From the NCBI GenBank assembly GCA_023247415.1, contig JAHFGN010000011.1, positions 1 through 33,120 of the forward strand: 33,120 bases of DNA. Reading direction: 5' to 3'. The position numbers were made by a program, and so were the translations under genes. The DNA is from Candidatus Omnitrophota bacterium. Its GTDB lineage: Bacteria; Omnitrophota; Gorgyraeia; 2-01-FULL-45-10; JAHFGN01. The notes below the pieces were generated by a model. That model saw nothing but the letters and a program-made list of their open reading frames with translations, ran no database searches and was not told the DNA's origin. This document shows, piece by piece, positions 1-9,101 of the stretch (position 1 is its first letter; each line of letters begins with the position of its first letter).

Positions 1-298
1 ACGGATCCAGCCTCTCGAGACAATTCCTGACTGATTCGAACCGGCTTGCCCCGCCGCGGACAACGTCTCTTATCTTCTTCAGATGATATCGCGGTATAAG
101 CCGCCTCATACGCCCAATGCATGACTCGTCTACCGCGACTATTATCTCGTCTATAATTTTAGAGGCGCCGAGGACGGCCAGACAATATGTGATGATGGGC
201 CGACCCCCCAGCATCACAAAAGGTTTCTTAGCCGCCAGACCGAGTCTCCTGCCGGACCCGGCGCCCGCGACAATCGCGATAGTTTTTTTTTCGCTCAT
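1..298 (-). CDS. ispD: IspD, 2-C-methyl-D-erythritol 4-phosphate cytidylyltransferase (N-terminal part, cut by window edge)
   Basis: Translating the minus strand from the ATG at 298 gives an open frame of 99 residues that runs off the window. It begins MSEKKTIAIVAGAGSGRRLG, the glycine-rich CTP-binding loop of IspD-type nucleotidyltransferases, followed by KKPFVMLGGRPIITY, the conserved lysine and 'PF..L.G.PII' stretch. IspD makes CDP-methylerythritol in the MEP isoprenoid pathway in the cytoplasm. It starts 14 bases after the yacL-like stop, so the two genes are probably co-transcribed, as yacL-ispD are in Bacillus. The C-terminal half is outside the window, so a fusion with IspF cannot be excluded. 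The family call is quite secure from the N-terminal motifs. Confidence 0.88.
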   Translation of the reverse strand, partial: MSEKKTIAIVAGAGSGRRLGLAAKKPFVMLGGRPIITYCLAVLGASKIIDEIIVAVDESCIGRMRRLIPRYHLKKIRDVVRGGASRFESVRNCLERLDP

Positions 299-312
299 CG
301 GGGGCTTCTTCG

Positions 313-1353
313 CTATGGATGGCGTTTACCCTGGCCATAGGCCGCCCCGTGCGCGGACTGGCCTTCCGGCCTGGCGAATATCATCCTGCCGGCGGAGGTC
401 TGCAGGATGCTCGTCACCACGATCTTGATGGTTTGGCCCAGCATCTGCTTCGCGTTATCTATCACTATCATAGTGCCGTCGTCGAGGTAGGCGACGCCCT
501 GATTCTGCTCTTTCCCCTCTTTTGTCACCCTGACATCCATCATCTCGCCCGGGAGGAGTACGGGCTTTAAGGCGTTTGCGAGGTCATTTATATTCAATAC
601 GGTTACGCCCTGCAGCTCGGCTATCTTGTTCAGGTTGAAGTCATTGGTCAGGACCTTGGCGCTTAAGAGTTTGGCCAGCTTGACGAGTTTAGAGTCAACG
701 TCCCTCGTATCCGGGAAGTCGTCTTCGTGTATCCTGACATCGATATTGGTGTCCTTCTGTATCTTGTTCAGGATGTCCAGGCCGCGCCTCCCGCGGTTGC
801 GTTTCAGCCCGTCCTGTGAGTCGGCTATATTCTGAAGTTCTTTCAGGACGAACCGCGGTATCACCAGCTTTCCGTCTATGAACTTCGTCTTCGCGATGTC
901 GGCGATCCTTCCGTCGATTATGACGCTGGTATCCAGGAGGATTATGTCCTCTCTCTGGTCCTGCCTTGTGAACTTCACATAAGGAACGATGAGATTAAAC
1001 TCATCTTTCCCCCTCATCGCTATGATCATGCCCAGGTAGCAGAATACGAGGATCATGATGATCTGTATGGACGAGAAGAGCTTTATATCCATTGGGATCA
1101 GCCTCAAGACGTTCGTCAGGATCCACGCCATGAAGAATCCGAAGATGAGCCCAAAGACGGCCGCTGACAGATTCCTTATCGAAAAGCGCCTCATGGTCAC
1201 TTCGAGGACTATTATGCCCATGGCGCCGGTGAAGCCGAAGCCAGCGCCCAGGAGAGACCAGCCTCCCTGAAAATCCATCAACAGGGCGCCGACATAGTAT
1301 CCGACAACAGTGCTTAGAATAACAAAGAACGCGCGCAAGAATATTATCGTCAT
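313..1353 (-). CDS. YacL-like membrane protein with PIN and TRAM domains
   Basis: The 346-residue protein has about four hydrophobic helices in the first 110 residues. A PIN nuclease domain follows (about 140-260) with the acidic motif ILLDTSVIIDGR, a second acidic cluster near DSKLVKLA, and LTNDFNLN. It ends in a TRAM RNA-binding domain (about 270-335; LPGEMMDVRVTKEG). This order is that of Bacillus YacL. PIN domains are metal-dependent ribonucleases and TRAM domains bind RNA, so a membrane-anchored RNase or RNA-binding role is likely but unproven. The start lies one base after the mlaD stop, and ispD follows 14 bases after its own stop, indicating one transcription unit. All expected PIN aspartates appear present, so it is probably catalytically competent. 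Confidence 0.85.
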   Translation of the reverse strand: MTIIFLRAFFVILSTVVGYYVGALLMDFQGGWSLLGAGFGFTGAMGIIVLEVTMRRFSIRNLSAAVFGLIFGFFMAWILTNVLRLIPMDIKLFSSIQIIMILVFCYLGMIIAMRGKDEFNLIVPYVKFTRQDQREDIILLDTSVIIDGRIADIAKTKFIDGKLVIPRFVLKELQNIADSQDGLKRNRGRRGLDILNKIQKDTNIDVRIHEDDFPDTRDVDSKLVKLAKLLSAKVLTNDFNLNKIAELQGVTVLNINDLANALKPVLLPGEMMDVRVTKEGKEQNQGVAYLDDGTMIVIDNAKQMLGQTIKIVVTSILQTSAGRMIFARPEGQSAHGAAYGQGKRHP

Positions 1354-1354
1354 C

Positions 1355-1978
1355 TTATTCCCCTCTGGGTTTGCTCAACAATTTCCATGGATGCTTCTTG
1401 ATATCATCGCTGAAATCCCTGAAGTTCACGGCGGTTGATTTCAGGTCATTATATACGACATCCTCAACAAGCAGCTTGCCTATAGTCCCCTCGCCCTTCT
1501 TTAGCCTGCCGACTATGACGGTGACTGAGTCCGAGAGGTCTTTTAAGTTCTCGGTTATCTTCTCCATAGAGATCGGGTCGTGGCCTGTGACCGTATCGCC
1601 GTTAGAAAGGATCGCCGCCCCGGGCGTCCCCGGAAATATCTCGATATACTTCTCGCCCAATAGACCAAGCGTATTTATGGTTATCTCGGAATCGGCTTCC
1701 ACCTTGGCGTCAGATTTTATCCAGGTCGAGACTACCGCCTTGGACCTTTTGTCCTTATCATATATGATATCTATCCCCTCGACCTGCCCGACGTTCACGC
1801 CGGCCAGCCTGACAGGCGCGGATTCCGCCAGGCCGTTCGCGAAATTGAATAATATCTTTACGCGGTAGCCCGGCTTTATGAAATATATGTCGCCTATCGA
1901 AAACACAATGATGAAGAATATGGTTATGCCGATCAATATGAATATGCCGACCTTCAGTTCAATCGTCCTTGTGCTCAT
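1355..1978 (-). CDS. mlaD: MlaD-like MCE-domain lipid-transport protein
   Basis: The 207-residue protein has a single N-terminal membrane helix (about 10-30) followed by one MCE domain (about 38-115; YRVKILFNFANGLAESAPVR and LGLLGEKYIEI are typical). A helical tail ends in HPWKLLSKPRGE, a common ending in this family. In the family, MlaD hexamers form the periplasmic channel on the MlaFE transporter and move phospholipids between inner and outer membranes. A GGAGGGG ribosome-binding site stands directly before the ATG. Transcription comes from mlaE-mlaF upstream, but a heptamer hairpin array (2015-2136) separates mlaF from mlaD, while the downstream gene is only one base away. Length is normal for single-MCE proteins. 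Confidence 0.9.
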   Translation of the reverse strand: MSTRTIELKVGIFILIGITIFFIIVFSIGDIYFIKPGYRVKILFNFANGLAESAPVRLAGVNVGQVEGIDIIYDKDKRSKAVVSTWIKSDAKVEADSEITINTLGLLGEKYIEIFPGTPGAAILSNGDTVTGHDPISMEKITENLKDLSDSVTVIVGRLKKGEGTIGKLLVEDVVYNDLKSTAVNFRDFSDDIKKHPWKLLSKPRGE

Positions 1979-2014
1979 CGCCCCTCCATTGTCTATTAAT
2001 GCTCAGACCTTATA

Positions 2015-2136
2015 AAACTCTAAACTCTAAATCCTAAATCCTAAACAAATCCGAAACTCGAAAGTAAGAAGCCAATATTTTTCGCTTTTTAGGGTTTCGG
2101 GTTTGTTTAGAGTTTCGAGTTTAGAATTTAGTGTTT
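2015..2136. repeat. Mirror-image 7-bp tandem repeat array A (mlaF-mlaD gap)
   Basis: The plus strand of the left arm (2015-2063) reads in units AAACTCT, AAACTCT, AAATCCT, AAATCCT, a short AAAC, AAATCCG, AAACTCG. The right arm (2088-2136) is its reverse complement in the same order, with units AGGGTTT, CGGGTTT, a short GTTT, AGAGTTT, CGAGTTT, AGAATTT, AGTGTTT. Even the irregular 4-base unit sits at the mirrored place. By eye about 40 of 50 positions pair, and most exceptions are C/T exchanges that could form G:U pairs in RNA. The loop is about 24 bases. It fills most of the 173-base gap and would be transcribed within the mla operon. Confidence 0.85.
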
Positions 2137-2151
2137 TAATATTTTTAAACA

Positions 2152-2919
2152 TTATAACAGGTGCTCAAAGTCTATGCCTTCCGTTATCGGCCCTGTGGCC
2201 GCGCCGGTTATGAACTGCTGAACGATTTCATTAGGCGATCTCTTGATCTCATCCGGCGTCCCGTAAATTATTATCTTGCCGTTATAGAGCATGGCGACCT
2301 TATCCGCGATCTTGTACGCGCTCTTCATATCGTGGGTAACGGCTATGGAAGTAACCTTCAGCTTATTGTGAAGCTCGACAATCAGGTCGTTGATAGCGTC
2401 GCCCATTATCGGATCGACGCCCGTTGTCGGTTCGTCATACAGCATTATCTTGGGCCTTACGCAGATGGCCCTGGCCAGGCCCACCCTCTTCCTCATTCCT
2501 CCGGACAACTCCGCGGGTTTTTTATCCTCTATGTCCTTTAAGCCCACCAGCGTCAGGCATTCCTTGACCCGCTTCCGCAGCTCATCCGGAGGTATGTCAA
2601 AATGCTCTATCATGGCAAAACCGACATTCTCGCAGACAGTCAGGGAATCGAAGAGCGCGGCGCCCTGGAAGAGCATGCCGAAGCTCATCCGCAAATTGTT
2701 GAGCTCCCTCGAATCCATCAACGCGACGTCCTTGCCGTCTATCATGACCTGGCCTGAATCCGGTTTAAACAGGCCTATGATGTGCTTCAGCAACACGCTC
2801 TTCCCGCAGCCGGATCTGCCGATGATGACCGTCGTCTCGCCGGTATTTATTTTTAGATTGAGGTTATCGAGGACTGTGTGTCCATCGAACGACTTGCAAA
2901 GATTTATTATATCTATCAT
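2152..2919 (-). CDS. mlaF: MlaF-like ABC transporter ATPase
   Basis: The 255-residue ATPase has Walker A (GRSGCGKS, about 34-41), the Q-loop region MLFQGAALFDSLTV, the ABC signature LSGGMRKRVGLARAI (about 141) and Walker B with catalytic glutamate IMLYDEPTTGVDP, then the switch histidine AVTHD. The 'LFQGAALFDS' and 'LSGGM.KR' forms are typical of MlaF rather than of other importers. It powers the MlaE permease in phospholipid transport across the envelope. Its ATG directly follows the mlaE stop. The ORF is intact and of normal length. Confidence in the subfamily is high because mlaE and mlaD flank it. Confidence 0.93.
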   Translation of the reverse strand: MIDIINLCKSFDGHTVLDNLNLKINTGETTVIIGRSGCGKSVLLKHIIGLFKPDSGQVMIDGKDVALMDSRELNNLRMSFGMLFQGAALFDSLTVCENVGFAMIEHFDIPPDELRKRVKECLTLVGLKDIEDKKPAELSGGMRKRVGLARAICVRPKIMLYDEPTTGVDPIMGDAINDLIVELHNKLKVTSIAVTHDMKSAYKIADKVAMLYNGKIIIYGTPDEIKRSPNEIVQQFITGAATGPITEGIDFEHLL

Positions 2920-3702
2920 CTACTTCCCTACGAAATAGAATAACGCGGTGAAGAAGCAGTCGAAGGCTATGATCAATATGAAGCTCGTCACAACCGAAGA
3001 TGTCGTCGCCTTTCCGACGCCTTCAGCCCCGCCCTCTGTCTTCATCCCTTCATAACACGCTACCACGCATATGATTATCGCAAAGAAGAAGCTCTTGATG
3101 AGCCCTGTGCCTACGTCCTTGAACTTGAGCGGATCGTAAGTCATCTTCACGTACATATCATGCGAGATGTGCAGTTTGAATGTCCCGATTATATATCCGC
3201 CTACCATCCCGACAATATCGGAATATATCGTCAAAATAGGAAGCATGATGATAAGCGCCAGGAATCTCGGCACGACTAAGTACTTGACAGGATTCGTCGC
3301 CAGCGTATCCAGGGCGTCTATCTGCTCTGTCACCTTCATTGTGCCAAGCTCGGCTGTGATAGAGGCGCCGACCCTGCCGGCGACAATGAGCGCCGTAAGC
3401 ACCGGCCCGAGTTCCCTCGTCATGGAAAGAGAGACGAGCGAGGCTATATACATCTCCGCGGATATCTTCTGCATCTGATACGCGCTCTGGAGGGCCAGGA
3501 CCATGCCTGTGAAAAGGCTTATCAGAAATGTAATCGGGAGGCTGTTGACGCCGATGAAGTTCATCTGCTCCGCTATGTGGCGCCTCCTGAGCGGCGGGAC
3601 GCCTACCCAGAAGAGGGCCTGGCCTAAAAGTATGGCCACGCCGCCTGAGTAGCGCACGAGGTTCAGGAAACGCTCGCCCAACGCCTCCAAAATTTTACGC
3701 AT
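2920..3702 (-). CDS. mlaE: MlaE-like ABC transporter permease
   Basis: The 260-residue integral membrane protein has five to six hydrophobic segments and the family signature region (about 100-150): RELGPVLTALIVAGRVGASI, then ELGTMKVTEQIDAL and the short stretch NPVKYLVVPR. This is the MlaE/YrbE fold, the membrane half of the lipid transporter energised by MlaF and capped by MlaD. The gene abuts mlaF with no spacer, and the AsmA-like gene stops three bases upstream, so all are in one operon. No missing motif was seen. Confidence 0.93.
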   Translation of the reverse strand: MRKILEALGERFLNLVRYSGGVAILLGQALFWVGVPPLRRRHIAEQMNFIGVNSLPITFLISLFTGMVLALQSAYQMQKISAEMYIASLVSLSMTRELGPVLTALIVAGRVGASITAELGTMKVTEQIDALDTLATNPVKYLVVPRFLALIIMLPILTIYSDIVGMVGGYIIGTFKLHISHDMYVKMTYDPLKFKDVGTGLIKSFFFAIIICVVACYEGMKTEGGAEGVGKATTSSVVTSFILIIAFDCFFTALFYFVGK

Positions 3703-3705
3703 CCT

Positions 3706-4977
3706 TTAAAATTCCTCCCTGTGCTCTACGCCTAAAAATTCTCCCTCGTCGCTCAGCTTCATCTTGAGCGTCTCTTTTTCAAACATCTTATACTCCAGCT
3801 CAAGTTCGCTGGACCTGTCGCGCGGGTCCGGGTTAACGTCCTCGTTCTCAACAAAGGTCCTAAACCCCACGTCTAAACGATCGCTTACGTTCTTCACGGC
3901 CTCGACCTTTGAATGATAGCGGCCGCGCTTCGTGATATCCCAGCCTTCGAGGAAGACATTATTATCGTCTGTCAGGACCTGCACTTCCGAGAACAGATTG
4001 CGCCTGCCGATATTGCGCAGATCTAAATCGCCCGCCATGGTGAGGTGCCCGTTGGCGGTATTTATCCTGGAATCCTCTATCTTTATCATGGTGCCGGAGC
4101 CGTTTAAGCTCGCGCTCATGGATTTGAAAAAGATATTCCCGAGGTTTCCTTTTTTTATGTCGAGCCTGCATTTCATTGACGGCTTCGCGCAGGCGCCCCG
4201 CAGGGTAATATTCGCGTTCAGGAGGCCGGACAATATCGTAATATCCTGGACTCTTAAACTTGACAGGAGCTGCGTTATGTTGAGGTTATTGATCGTTATC
4301 GCGAGATCGAGCGGATGCCCCGGATCCTTCAGGCCCGCGCTCCCGGAAAGCAGGATGTTCCTTCCGAGGCAGAATCGCTGGATCCAGAGCGTATTATCCC
4401 TGATCTCGAATACCATATTGGCGTCGTCAAACGGCCTCTGATTTATTATCAGCCTCTCCGTCGATAAAGCGCCTTCAAGGCAGAGGCGGCCCCGGCCTGC
4501 GTCTTTAACAAACCTGTATCTGGCGGAGAGCGTGATATCGCCTGCAACATCCAGGCCCTTGAAATAGGCGTGTTTCAATTTCGCCTTTGCCTCGACGCTC
4601 TGTCTTTTAAAATCCACCTCGCCATGTGATATGACGAGGCCTATCGACCACAAGTCAAAATCCTTCAGGATCACCTTCTCACTTGAGAACGAGACGCGGC
4701 CGCCAAAATCCAGCTTCTCGTCAAATACGCTCAAAGAGCCTTTTGCCTTCATATCGGCCATCGCACCCTCGAGTCTTATGAGCCCTCCGAGGAAACTGTC
4801 AGTGGAATCTATCTTTATCTCTATACGCGGGACCCATGCCTGAAGAGCGCCTGGATACACCCCGCCAGCACTTAACATCGCGGCCTGAAGACGGTCCTCT
4901 ATGAAGACCGTAAGCAAAACGAGCAATAGTGCCGCCAGCAGCATTAAAAATCTGCGTCTTGAGCGCCTGCGTCTCAT
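3706..4977 (-). CDS. AsmA/TamB-like periplasmic protein in the mla operon
   Basis: The 423-residue protein starts with a run of arginines and one membrane helix (about 10-26), so it is anchored in the inner membrane with a periplasmic body. The body has alternating beta-strand patterns of the AsmA/TamB kind, for example LSGSAGLKDPGHPLDLAI and a later 'LNANITLRG....PSMKC' pattern, which recur in proteins that form long hydrophobic grooves for lipids. No catalytic motif is visible. It sits between clpC (one-base gap) and mlaE (three-base gap). Its position suggests a partner of the MlaFED transporter, perhaps a bridge across the periplasm; this is inference from context. The C-terminus is acidic and charged with a beta-strand pattern (SSELELEYKMFEKETLKMKL). 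Confidence 0.6.
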   Translation of the reverse strand: MRRRRSRRRFLMLLAALLLVLLTVFIEDRLQAAMLSAGGVYPGALQAWVPRIEIKIDSTDSFLGGLIRLEGAMADMKAKGSLSVFDEKLDFGGRVSFSSEKVILKDFDLWSIGLVISHGEVDFKRQSVEAKAKLKHAYFKGLDVAGDITLSARYRFVKDAGRGRLCLEGALSTERLIINQRPFDDANMVFEIRDNTLWIQRFCLGRNILLSGSAGLKDPGHPLDLAITINNLNITQLLSSLRVQDITILSGLLNANITLRGACAKPSMKCRLDIKKGNLGNIFFKSMSASLNGSGTMIKIEDSRINTANGHLTMAGDLDLRNIGRRNLFSEVQVLTDDNNVFLEGWDITKRGRYHSKVEAVKNVSDRLDVGFRTFVENEDVNPDPRDRSSELELEYKMFEKETLKMKLSDEGEFLGVEHREEF

Positions 4978-4978
4978 C

Positions 4979-7444
4979 CTATTTCCCTTTTGCCTTCTGG
5001 TGCGCCTCTTCGCCAGAGATTTTAAACTCGAGGCGGTCCGCTTTTGCTGTTATCTTTATTGTGGTGCCTTTTTTGAACCGGCCGGATATTATCTCCTCGG
5101 CGAGCGGGTCCTCCAAAAATCTCTGGATCGTCCTTTTGAGAGGCCTCGCGCCAAAGATCTTGTCGAATCCCCTTTCCACCAGAAAGTCCTTCGCGGCCTG
5201 ATCTAATTCAAAGGCTATGCCCTGGTCGCGCAGTCTCGTCTCAACCCCTTTTATCTCAAGGCCGACTATCTGATTCAGGTCCTCTTTTGTCAGGGGCTTA
5301 AACACTATGATATCATCGATCCTGTTCAGGAACTCCGGCTTGAAGGTCTTTTTTACCTCCTCAAGCAGCCTGTCCTTCATAGTCTGGTATGTGACCTCCT
5401 CTGTCTGGGCCTTGAAACCTATTGAACCTTGTTTCCTCAGCATCTCAGCTCCTATGTTGGAAGTCATTATGATAATGGTGTTCTTGAAATCAACCTTCCT
5501 GCCGAAAGAGTCTGTGAGGCGGCCTTCCTCAAACATCTGCAGCAGCAGGTTGAATACGTCCGGATGCGCCTTTTCTATCTCATCTAAGAGGACAACCGAA
5601 TACGGGCGCCTCCTGACCTTCTCGGTGAGCTGTCCGCCTTCTTCATAACCCACATATCCCGGGGGCGCGCCCACAAGGCGCGACACATTGAATTTCTCCA
5701 TATACTCTGACATGTCTATCTGGATTATGGCGTCCTCGTTCCCGAACATGAATTCAGCCAGCGCCCTGCCGACGAGGGTCTTGCCGACTCCGGTTGGCCC
5801 GAGAAATATGAAAGATCCTATCGGCCTTCTCGGGTCTTTTATGCCGGCCCTGGAACGCCTGACCGCGTGGGCGATAGCCGATATCGCCTCATCCTGGCCT
5901 ATTACGCGTTTGTGGAGCGCGTCTTCCATCTTCAGGAACTTGTCAGACTCCTTTTCCTCCAACTTCACTATCGGTATGCCGGTCCATTTCGAGAGTATCA
6001 CCGCGATATCGTCATCTGTCACCATGGGCTCCACCTTCCCCTTGGATTCCTTCCACTCCTTTTTTATCTTGCCTAACTCCTCTTTGAGATTCTTCTCCTC
6101 ATCGCGGTATTTCGCGGCCCTCTCAAAGTCCTGGTCCTTTACCGCGTCTTCTTTCTCTTTTCTCGCGTTGTCTATCTTGTCCTCGATAGATTTCAGGTTG
6201 GGCGGGGTCGTCATTACAGAGAGCCTCGCGCGCGATCCTGCCTCGTCCATGAGATCTATGGCCTTGTCAGGCAGAAACCGCCCGCTTATGTACTGGTCCG
6301 AGAGTTTGGCCGCGGCCTCGAGGGCCGTGTCCGTGAACTTTACCTTGTGGTGCGCCTCATACTTATCGCGCAGGCCCTTCAAAATCTCGATCGTCTCGCT
6401 GACGCTGGGCGGCTCGACCATGATGGTTTGGAACCGCCGCTCAAGCGCCGCGTCTTTTTCTATGTGTTTTCTGTACTCATCGAGCGTCGTCGCGCCGATG
6501 CACTGTATCTCGCCTCTTGAGAGCGCGGGCTTCAATATATTCGAGGCGTCTATCGCGCCTTCGGCCCCGCCTGCCCCGACCAGCGTATGGAGCTCGTCGA
6601 TAAATACTATGACGTCTTCGGAGCGCCTTATCTCGTCCATGACCGCCTTTATCCTCTCCTCAAACTGCCCTCTGTATTTTGTGCCGGCGACCATGAGCGC
6701 TAGGTCCAGGATGATTATCCGCTTGTCTTTCAGTGTCTCGGGCGCCTCGCCGGCAACTATCTTCTGAGCCAGCCCCTCCACAATCGCGGTCTTTCCAACG
6801 CCGGCCTCGCCCAACAGCACAGGATTATTCTTCGTGCGCCTTGAGAGTATCTGTATGACGCGCTCTATCTCATTCTTCCTTCCGATTACGGGGTCGAGCT
6901 TGTTCTCTTTGGCGAGCTTGGTCAGGTCCCGGCCGAAAGAATCTAACGCGGGCGTCTTGCCGGCGCGCGCGGTCTTCTGGCCCGGCTCATATCCGGGTAT
7001 GACAGAGCCGAGCAGGTTCATAACCTCTTCCCTCACCTTATCTAATTCCAGGCCCATATTCAACAGCACCTGGGAAGCGACGCCTTCCCCTTCCCTGATG
7101 AGGCCCAATAAGAGGTGTTCGGTTCCGATATAGTTGTGTCCAAGCGTCCTCGCCTCTTCCATGGCCAGCTCTATGACCTTCTTCGCTTTGGGCGTAAACG
7201 GTATGTCGCCTGATATGACTGTGCTGGGTCCGGGCTGGACAAGTTTTTCCACTTCAAGCCTTATCTTCTCGGACGTAAGGCCCATGCTTGCCAGGACCGC
7301 GGCGGCAACACCCTCGCCTTCTCTTATAAGGCCCAGAAGAATATGTTCTGTCCCTATGTAATCGTGGTTGAACCTTTTGGCCTCCTCTTTGGCAAGCAGT
7401 ATTACCTTGCGCGCCCTCTCCGTGAATCTATTGAACATCGGCAT
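4979..7444 (-). CDS. clpC: ClpC, AAA+ unfoldase of the Clp protease
   Basis: The 821-residue protein has a double Clp-N domain (about 1-145; two copies of '[18 protein letters not shown]'), AAA-1 (Walker [10 protein letters not shown], Walker B VIVFIDE), a middle coiled coil with a UVR motif ([14 protein letters not shown], about 425-440), and AAA-2 ([31 protein letters not shown]). This is ClpC rather than ClpB or ClpA, given the short middle domain with UVR. It unfolds substrates for ClpP; in Bacillus the N domain binds phospho-arginine marks made by McsB. mcsA and mcsB lie directly upstream. The start at 7444 has AAGGAG five bases before it. No clpP is in the window. Confidence 0.96.
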   Translation of the reverse strand: MPMFNRFTERARKVILLAKEEAKRFNHDYIGTEHILLGLIREGEGVAAAVLASMGLTSEKIRLEVEKLVQPGPSTVISGDIPFTPKAKKVIELAMEEARTLGHNYIGTEHLLLGLIREGEGVASQVLLNMGLELDKVREEVMNLLGSVIPGYEPGQKTARAGKTPALDSFGRDLTKLAKENKLDPVIGRKNEIERVIQILSRRTKNNPVLLGEAGVGKTAIVEGLAQKIVAGEAPETLKDKRIIILDLALMVAGTKYRGQFEERIKAVMDEIRRSEDVIVFIDELHTLVGAGGAEGAIDASNILKPALSRGEIQCIGATTLDEYRKHIEKDAALERRFQTIMVEPPSVSETIEILKGLRDKYEAHHKVKFTDTALEAAAKLSDQYISGRFLPDKAIDLMDEAGSRARLSVMTTPPNLKSIEDKIDNARKEKEDAVKDQDFERAAKYRDEEKNLKEELGKIKKEWKESKGKVEPMVTDDDIAVILSKWTGIPIVKLEEKESDKFLKMEDALHKRVIGQDEAISAIAHAVRRSRAGIKDPRRPIGSFIFLGPTGVGKTLVGRALAEFMFGNEDAIIQIDMSEYMEKFNVSRLVGAPPGYVGYEEGGQLTEKVRRRPYSVVLLDEIEKAHPDVFNLLLQMFEEGRLTDSFGRKVDFKNTIIIMTSNIGAEMLRKQGSIGFKAQTEEVTYQTMKDRLLEEVKKTFKPEFLNRIDDIIVFKPLTKEDLNQIVGLEIKGVETRLRDQGIAFELDQAAKDFLVERGFDKIFGARPLKRTIQRFLEDPLAEEIISGRFKKGTTIKITAKADRLEFKISGEEAHQKAKGK

Positions 7445-7469
7445 TTTTTCTCCTTGTAAAGCTCGTGTT

Positions 7470-7533
7470 AGTAACCTAAAAACCAGTAACCAGATACCAG
7501 ATTCTGGTTTCTGTACTCTGGTTTCTGGTTTCT
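7470..7533. repeat. 7-bp tandem repeat hairpin B (mcsB-clpC gap)
   Basis: The left part carries degenerate AGTAACC, AGATACC-like units. The right part (7504-7533) is a 30-base stretch built of CTGGTTTCT units that is identical to the right arm of array C at 9163-9192. The two halves are inverted and would form a hairpin in the mcsB-clpC transcript. The element begins exactly after the mcsB stop codon (7534-7536). Confidence 0.85.
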
Positions 7534-8580
7534 TTACTCTATCTTCTTGCGAATGATGTCCGCGCGTTTTAAATCCCTGTCTGACGCGTCCAGAAATTTT
7601 CCTTCCAACTTCTGCAGATGCGCGGGCTGGGTTATTATGAAAAGTTCGTTCACCTCTTGTCTGGTAAGATTCTTTATCACGCCCAACTCTACGCCCAGCC
7701 TTATGGCCGAGAGAAGCGCGATCGTCTCGGTCGAGGTGATGATATGGGCGCTCTTAAGCGTCCCGTACGCGCGCCATACCCTGTCGACTATCGCCTCATG
7801 ATTTTTAGTCAGCAGGATCTTTCTGGCGGCTTCTTCCTTATCAACTATCTGCCTCATGATCCTCTCTATGTTGTCGATTATATCCGCTTCTGAACGGCCG
7901 AGCGAGACCTGGTTCGAGACCTGGAAGAGATTACCGCTCGCCTCTGTTCCTTCGCCATATAGCCCGCGTATATTCAATCCGAGTTTGGCTGTCGCGTTCA
8001 ATACCCGTTCTATCTGCGTGCTGAAGACCAGCGCCGGCAGATGGACCATGATAGAGCCCCTCAAACCTGTCCCTGTATTTGTCGGGCAGGCTGTAAGATA
8101 GCCGTACTTTGGGGAATACGCGTAAGGCAGCTGCTTGCTCAATTCCGTGTCTACCTCGTCGGCTATCCTCCAGGCCTCCATCAGGTTGAATCCTGACTGC
8201 ATGGCCTGAATCCTCATGTGGTCTTCCTCATTCACCATGATGCTGACGACCTCTTTCGGGTCCATGATGAGCGCCTTGAATTCTCCGTCTTTTGCGTGCT
8301 CCGGGCTCATCAGGTGCCGCTCTACGAGAAACATCCTGTCGGTTTCGCTCAAGTCCCGGATCCTGTAGACCATCGATCCTTTGAGATAATTCGTCGCGTT
8401 GGCCGCGTCGATTATCATGTTCATTATCTCTTCCTGTTTCTTGCGCTGGGCCCAATGCGAAAACGGCATCTTGTCCAGATTCCGGGCGAGCCTCACCCTT
8501 GAAGATATGACAATATTGGAGTATGGGCCTGTGCCCTTAAGCCACTCTGAATCCTGTTTCAATAGGTCATCCAGATTCAT
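7534..8580 (-). CDS. mcsB: McsB, protein-arginine kinase
   Basis: The 348-residue protein is a bacterial phosphagen-kinase homologue. The nucleotide-binding arginines are in [16 protein letters not shown] (about 26-41), the catalytic NEEDHMRIQ loop lies near residue 118, and [20 protein letters not shown] holds further phosphate-binding residues. McsB phosphorylates arginines on damaged proteins and so marks them for ClpCP. The ATG overlaps the mcsA stop by four bases (ATGA), a sign of translational coupling with its activator. The stop codon is followed immediately by repeat element B. Length is close to Bacillus McsB. No ctsR gene, the usual neighbour in Firmicutes, is present. Confidence 0.95.
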   Translation of the reverse strand: MNLDDLLKQDSEWLKGTGPYSNIVISSRVRLARNLDKMPFSHWAQRKKQEEIMNMIIDAANATNYLKGSMVYRIRDLSETDRMFLVERHLMSPEHAKDGEFKALIMDPKEVVSIMVNEEDHMRIQAMQSGFNLMEAWRIADEVDTELSKQLPYAYSPKYGYLTACPTNTGTGLRGSIMVHLPALVFSTQIERVLNATAKLGLNIRGLYGEGTEASGNLFQVSNQVSLGRSEADIIDNIERIMRQIVDKEEAARKILLTKNHEAIVDRVWRAYGTLKSAHIITSTETIALLSAIRLGVELGVIKNLTRQEVNELFIITQPAHLQKLEGKFLDASDRDLKRADIIRKKIE

Positions 8581-9080
8581 TTAAGCCCCTTCATCTTCGC
8601 TTCCAGCTTTTTTATCTCGTCCCTCAATCTGGCGGCCTCTTCGAACTCCTCAAACTGTATCGCCTTCTCCATCCTCTGCCTAAGGTCCTGCAGGACATTA
8701 GCGTCGTCGCGCGTCTTGCCGCTTTTAAGCGGGACCTTCCCGGTATGCCTGTCCTGGCCGTGTATCCTCTTCAATATCGGCCCTATTTGCTTTTTGAAGG
8801 CTTCGTAACATTCGCTGCAACCGAGCCGGCCTATCTTTCTGAAGTTCTGATAGGTGAGACCGCAGTTGGGGCACTTTATCGATTCTGTGGCCTCCGTCTC
8901 AAGGTTTGTGCCCATGTCCACCAGGCCTGCCAGGAGGTCGTTCAGCCCGAAATGCTCCTCCATCTCGGCGCCCTTCTCACGGGCGCACGCCTCGCAGAGA
9001 TGCAGCTTCGTCACCTGGTCGTTTATGATCTCTGTCAGGTGGACTGTTGCTTCAGTCTTGCCGCAGATGTTGCATAACAT
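8577..9080 (-). CDS. mcsA: McsA, zinc-binding activator of McsB with UVR motif
   Basis: The 167-residue protein has two pairs of CxxC motifs: MLCNICGK and LHLCEACAREKG in the N-terminal part, then IKCPNCG and LGCSECYEAF in the middle, as in McsA. A C-terminal UVR motif (about 137-165; IQFEEFEEAARLRDEI) matches those of ClpC and UvrB/C and probably mediates binding to partners. In Bacillus McsA binds zinc and activates McsB. The ATG has AAGGAG six bases upstream. The gap to ilvE is occupied by repeat element C, so any mcsA promoter would have to lie in or before that array; none was recognised. Confidence 0.93.
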   Translation of the reverse strand: MLCNICGKTEATVHLTEIINDQVTKLHLCEACAREKGAEMEEHFGLNDLLAGLVDMGTNLETEATESIKCPNCGLTYQNFRKIGRLGCSECYEAFKKQIGPILKRIHGQDRHTGKVPLKSGKTRDDANVLQDLRQRMEKAIQFEEFEEAARLRDEIKKLEAKMKGLK

Positions 9081-9101
9081 ATAGCTCCTTGTAATAGCAT
9101 A

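Noticed and set aside
2390-2938. 182-residue plus-strand open frame
   Set aside because: It is antisense to mlaF, whose ABC motifs are all present.
5688-6767. 359-residue plus-strand open frame
   Set aside because: It is antisense to clpC, serine-rich with no recognisable domain, and exists because of the codon pattern of clpC.
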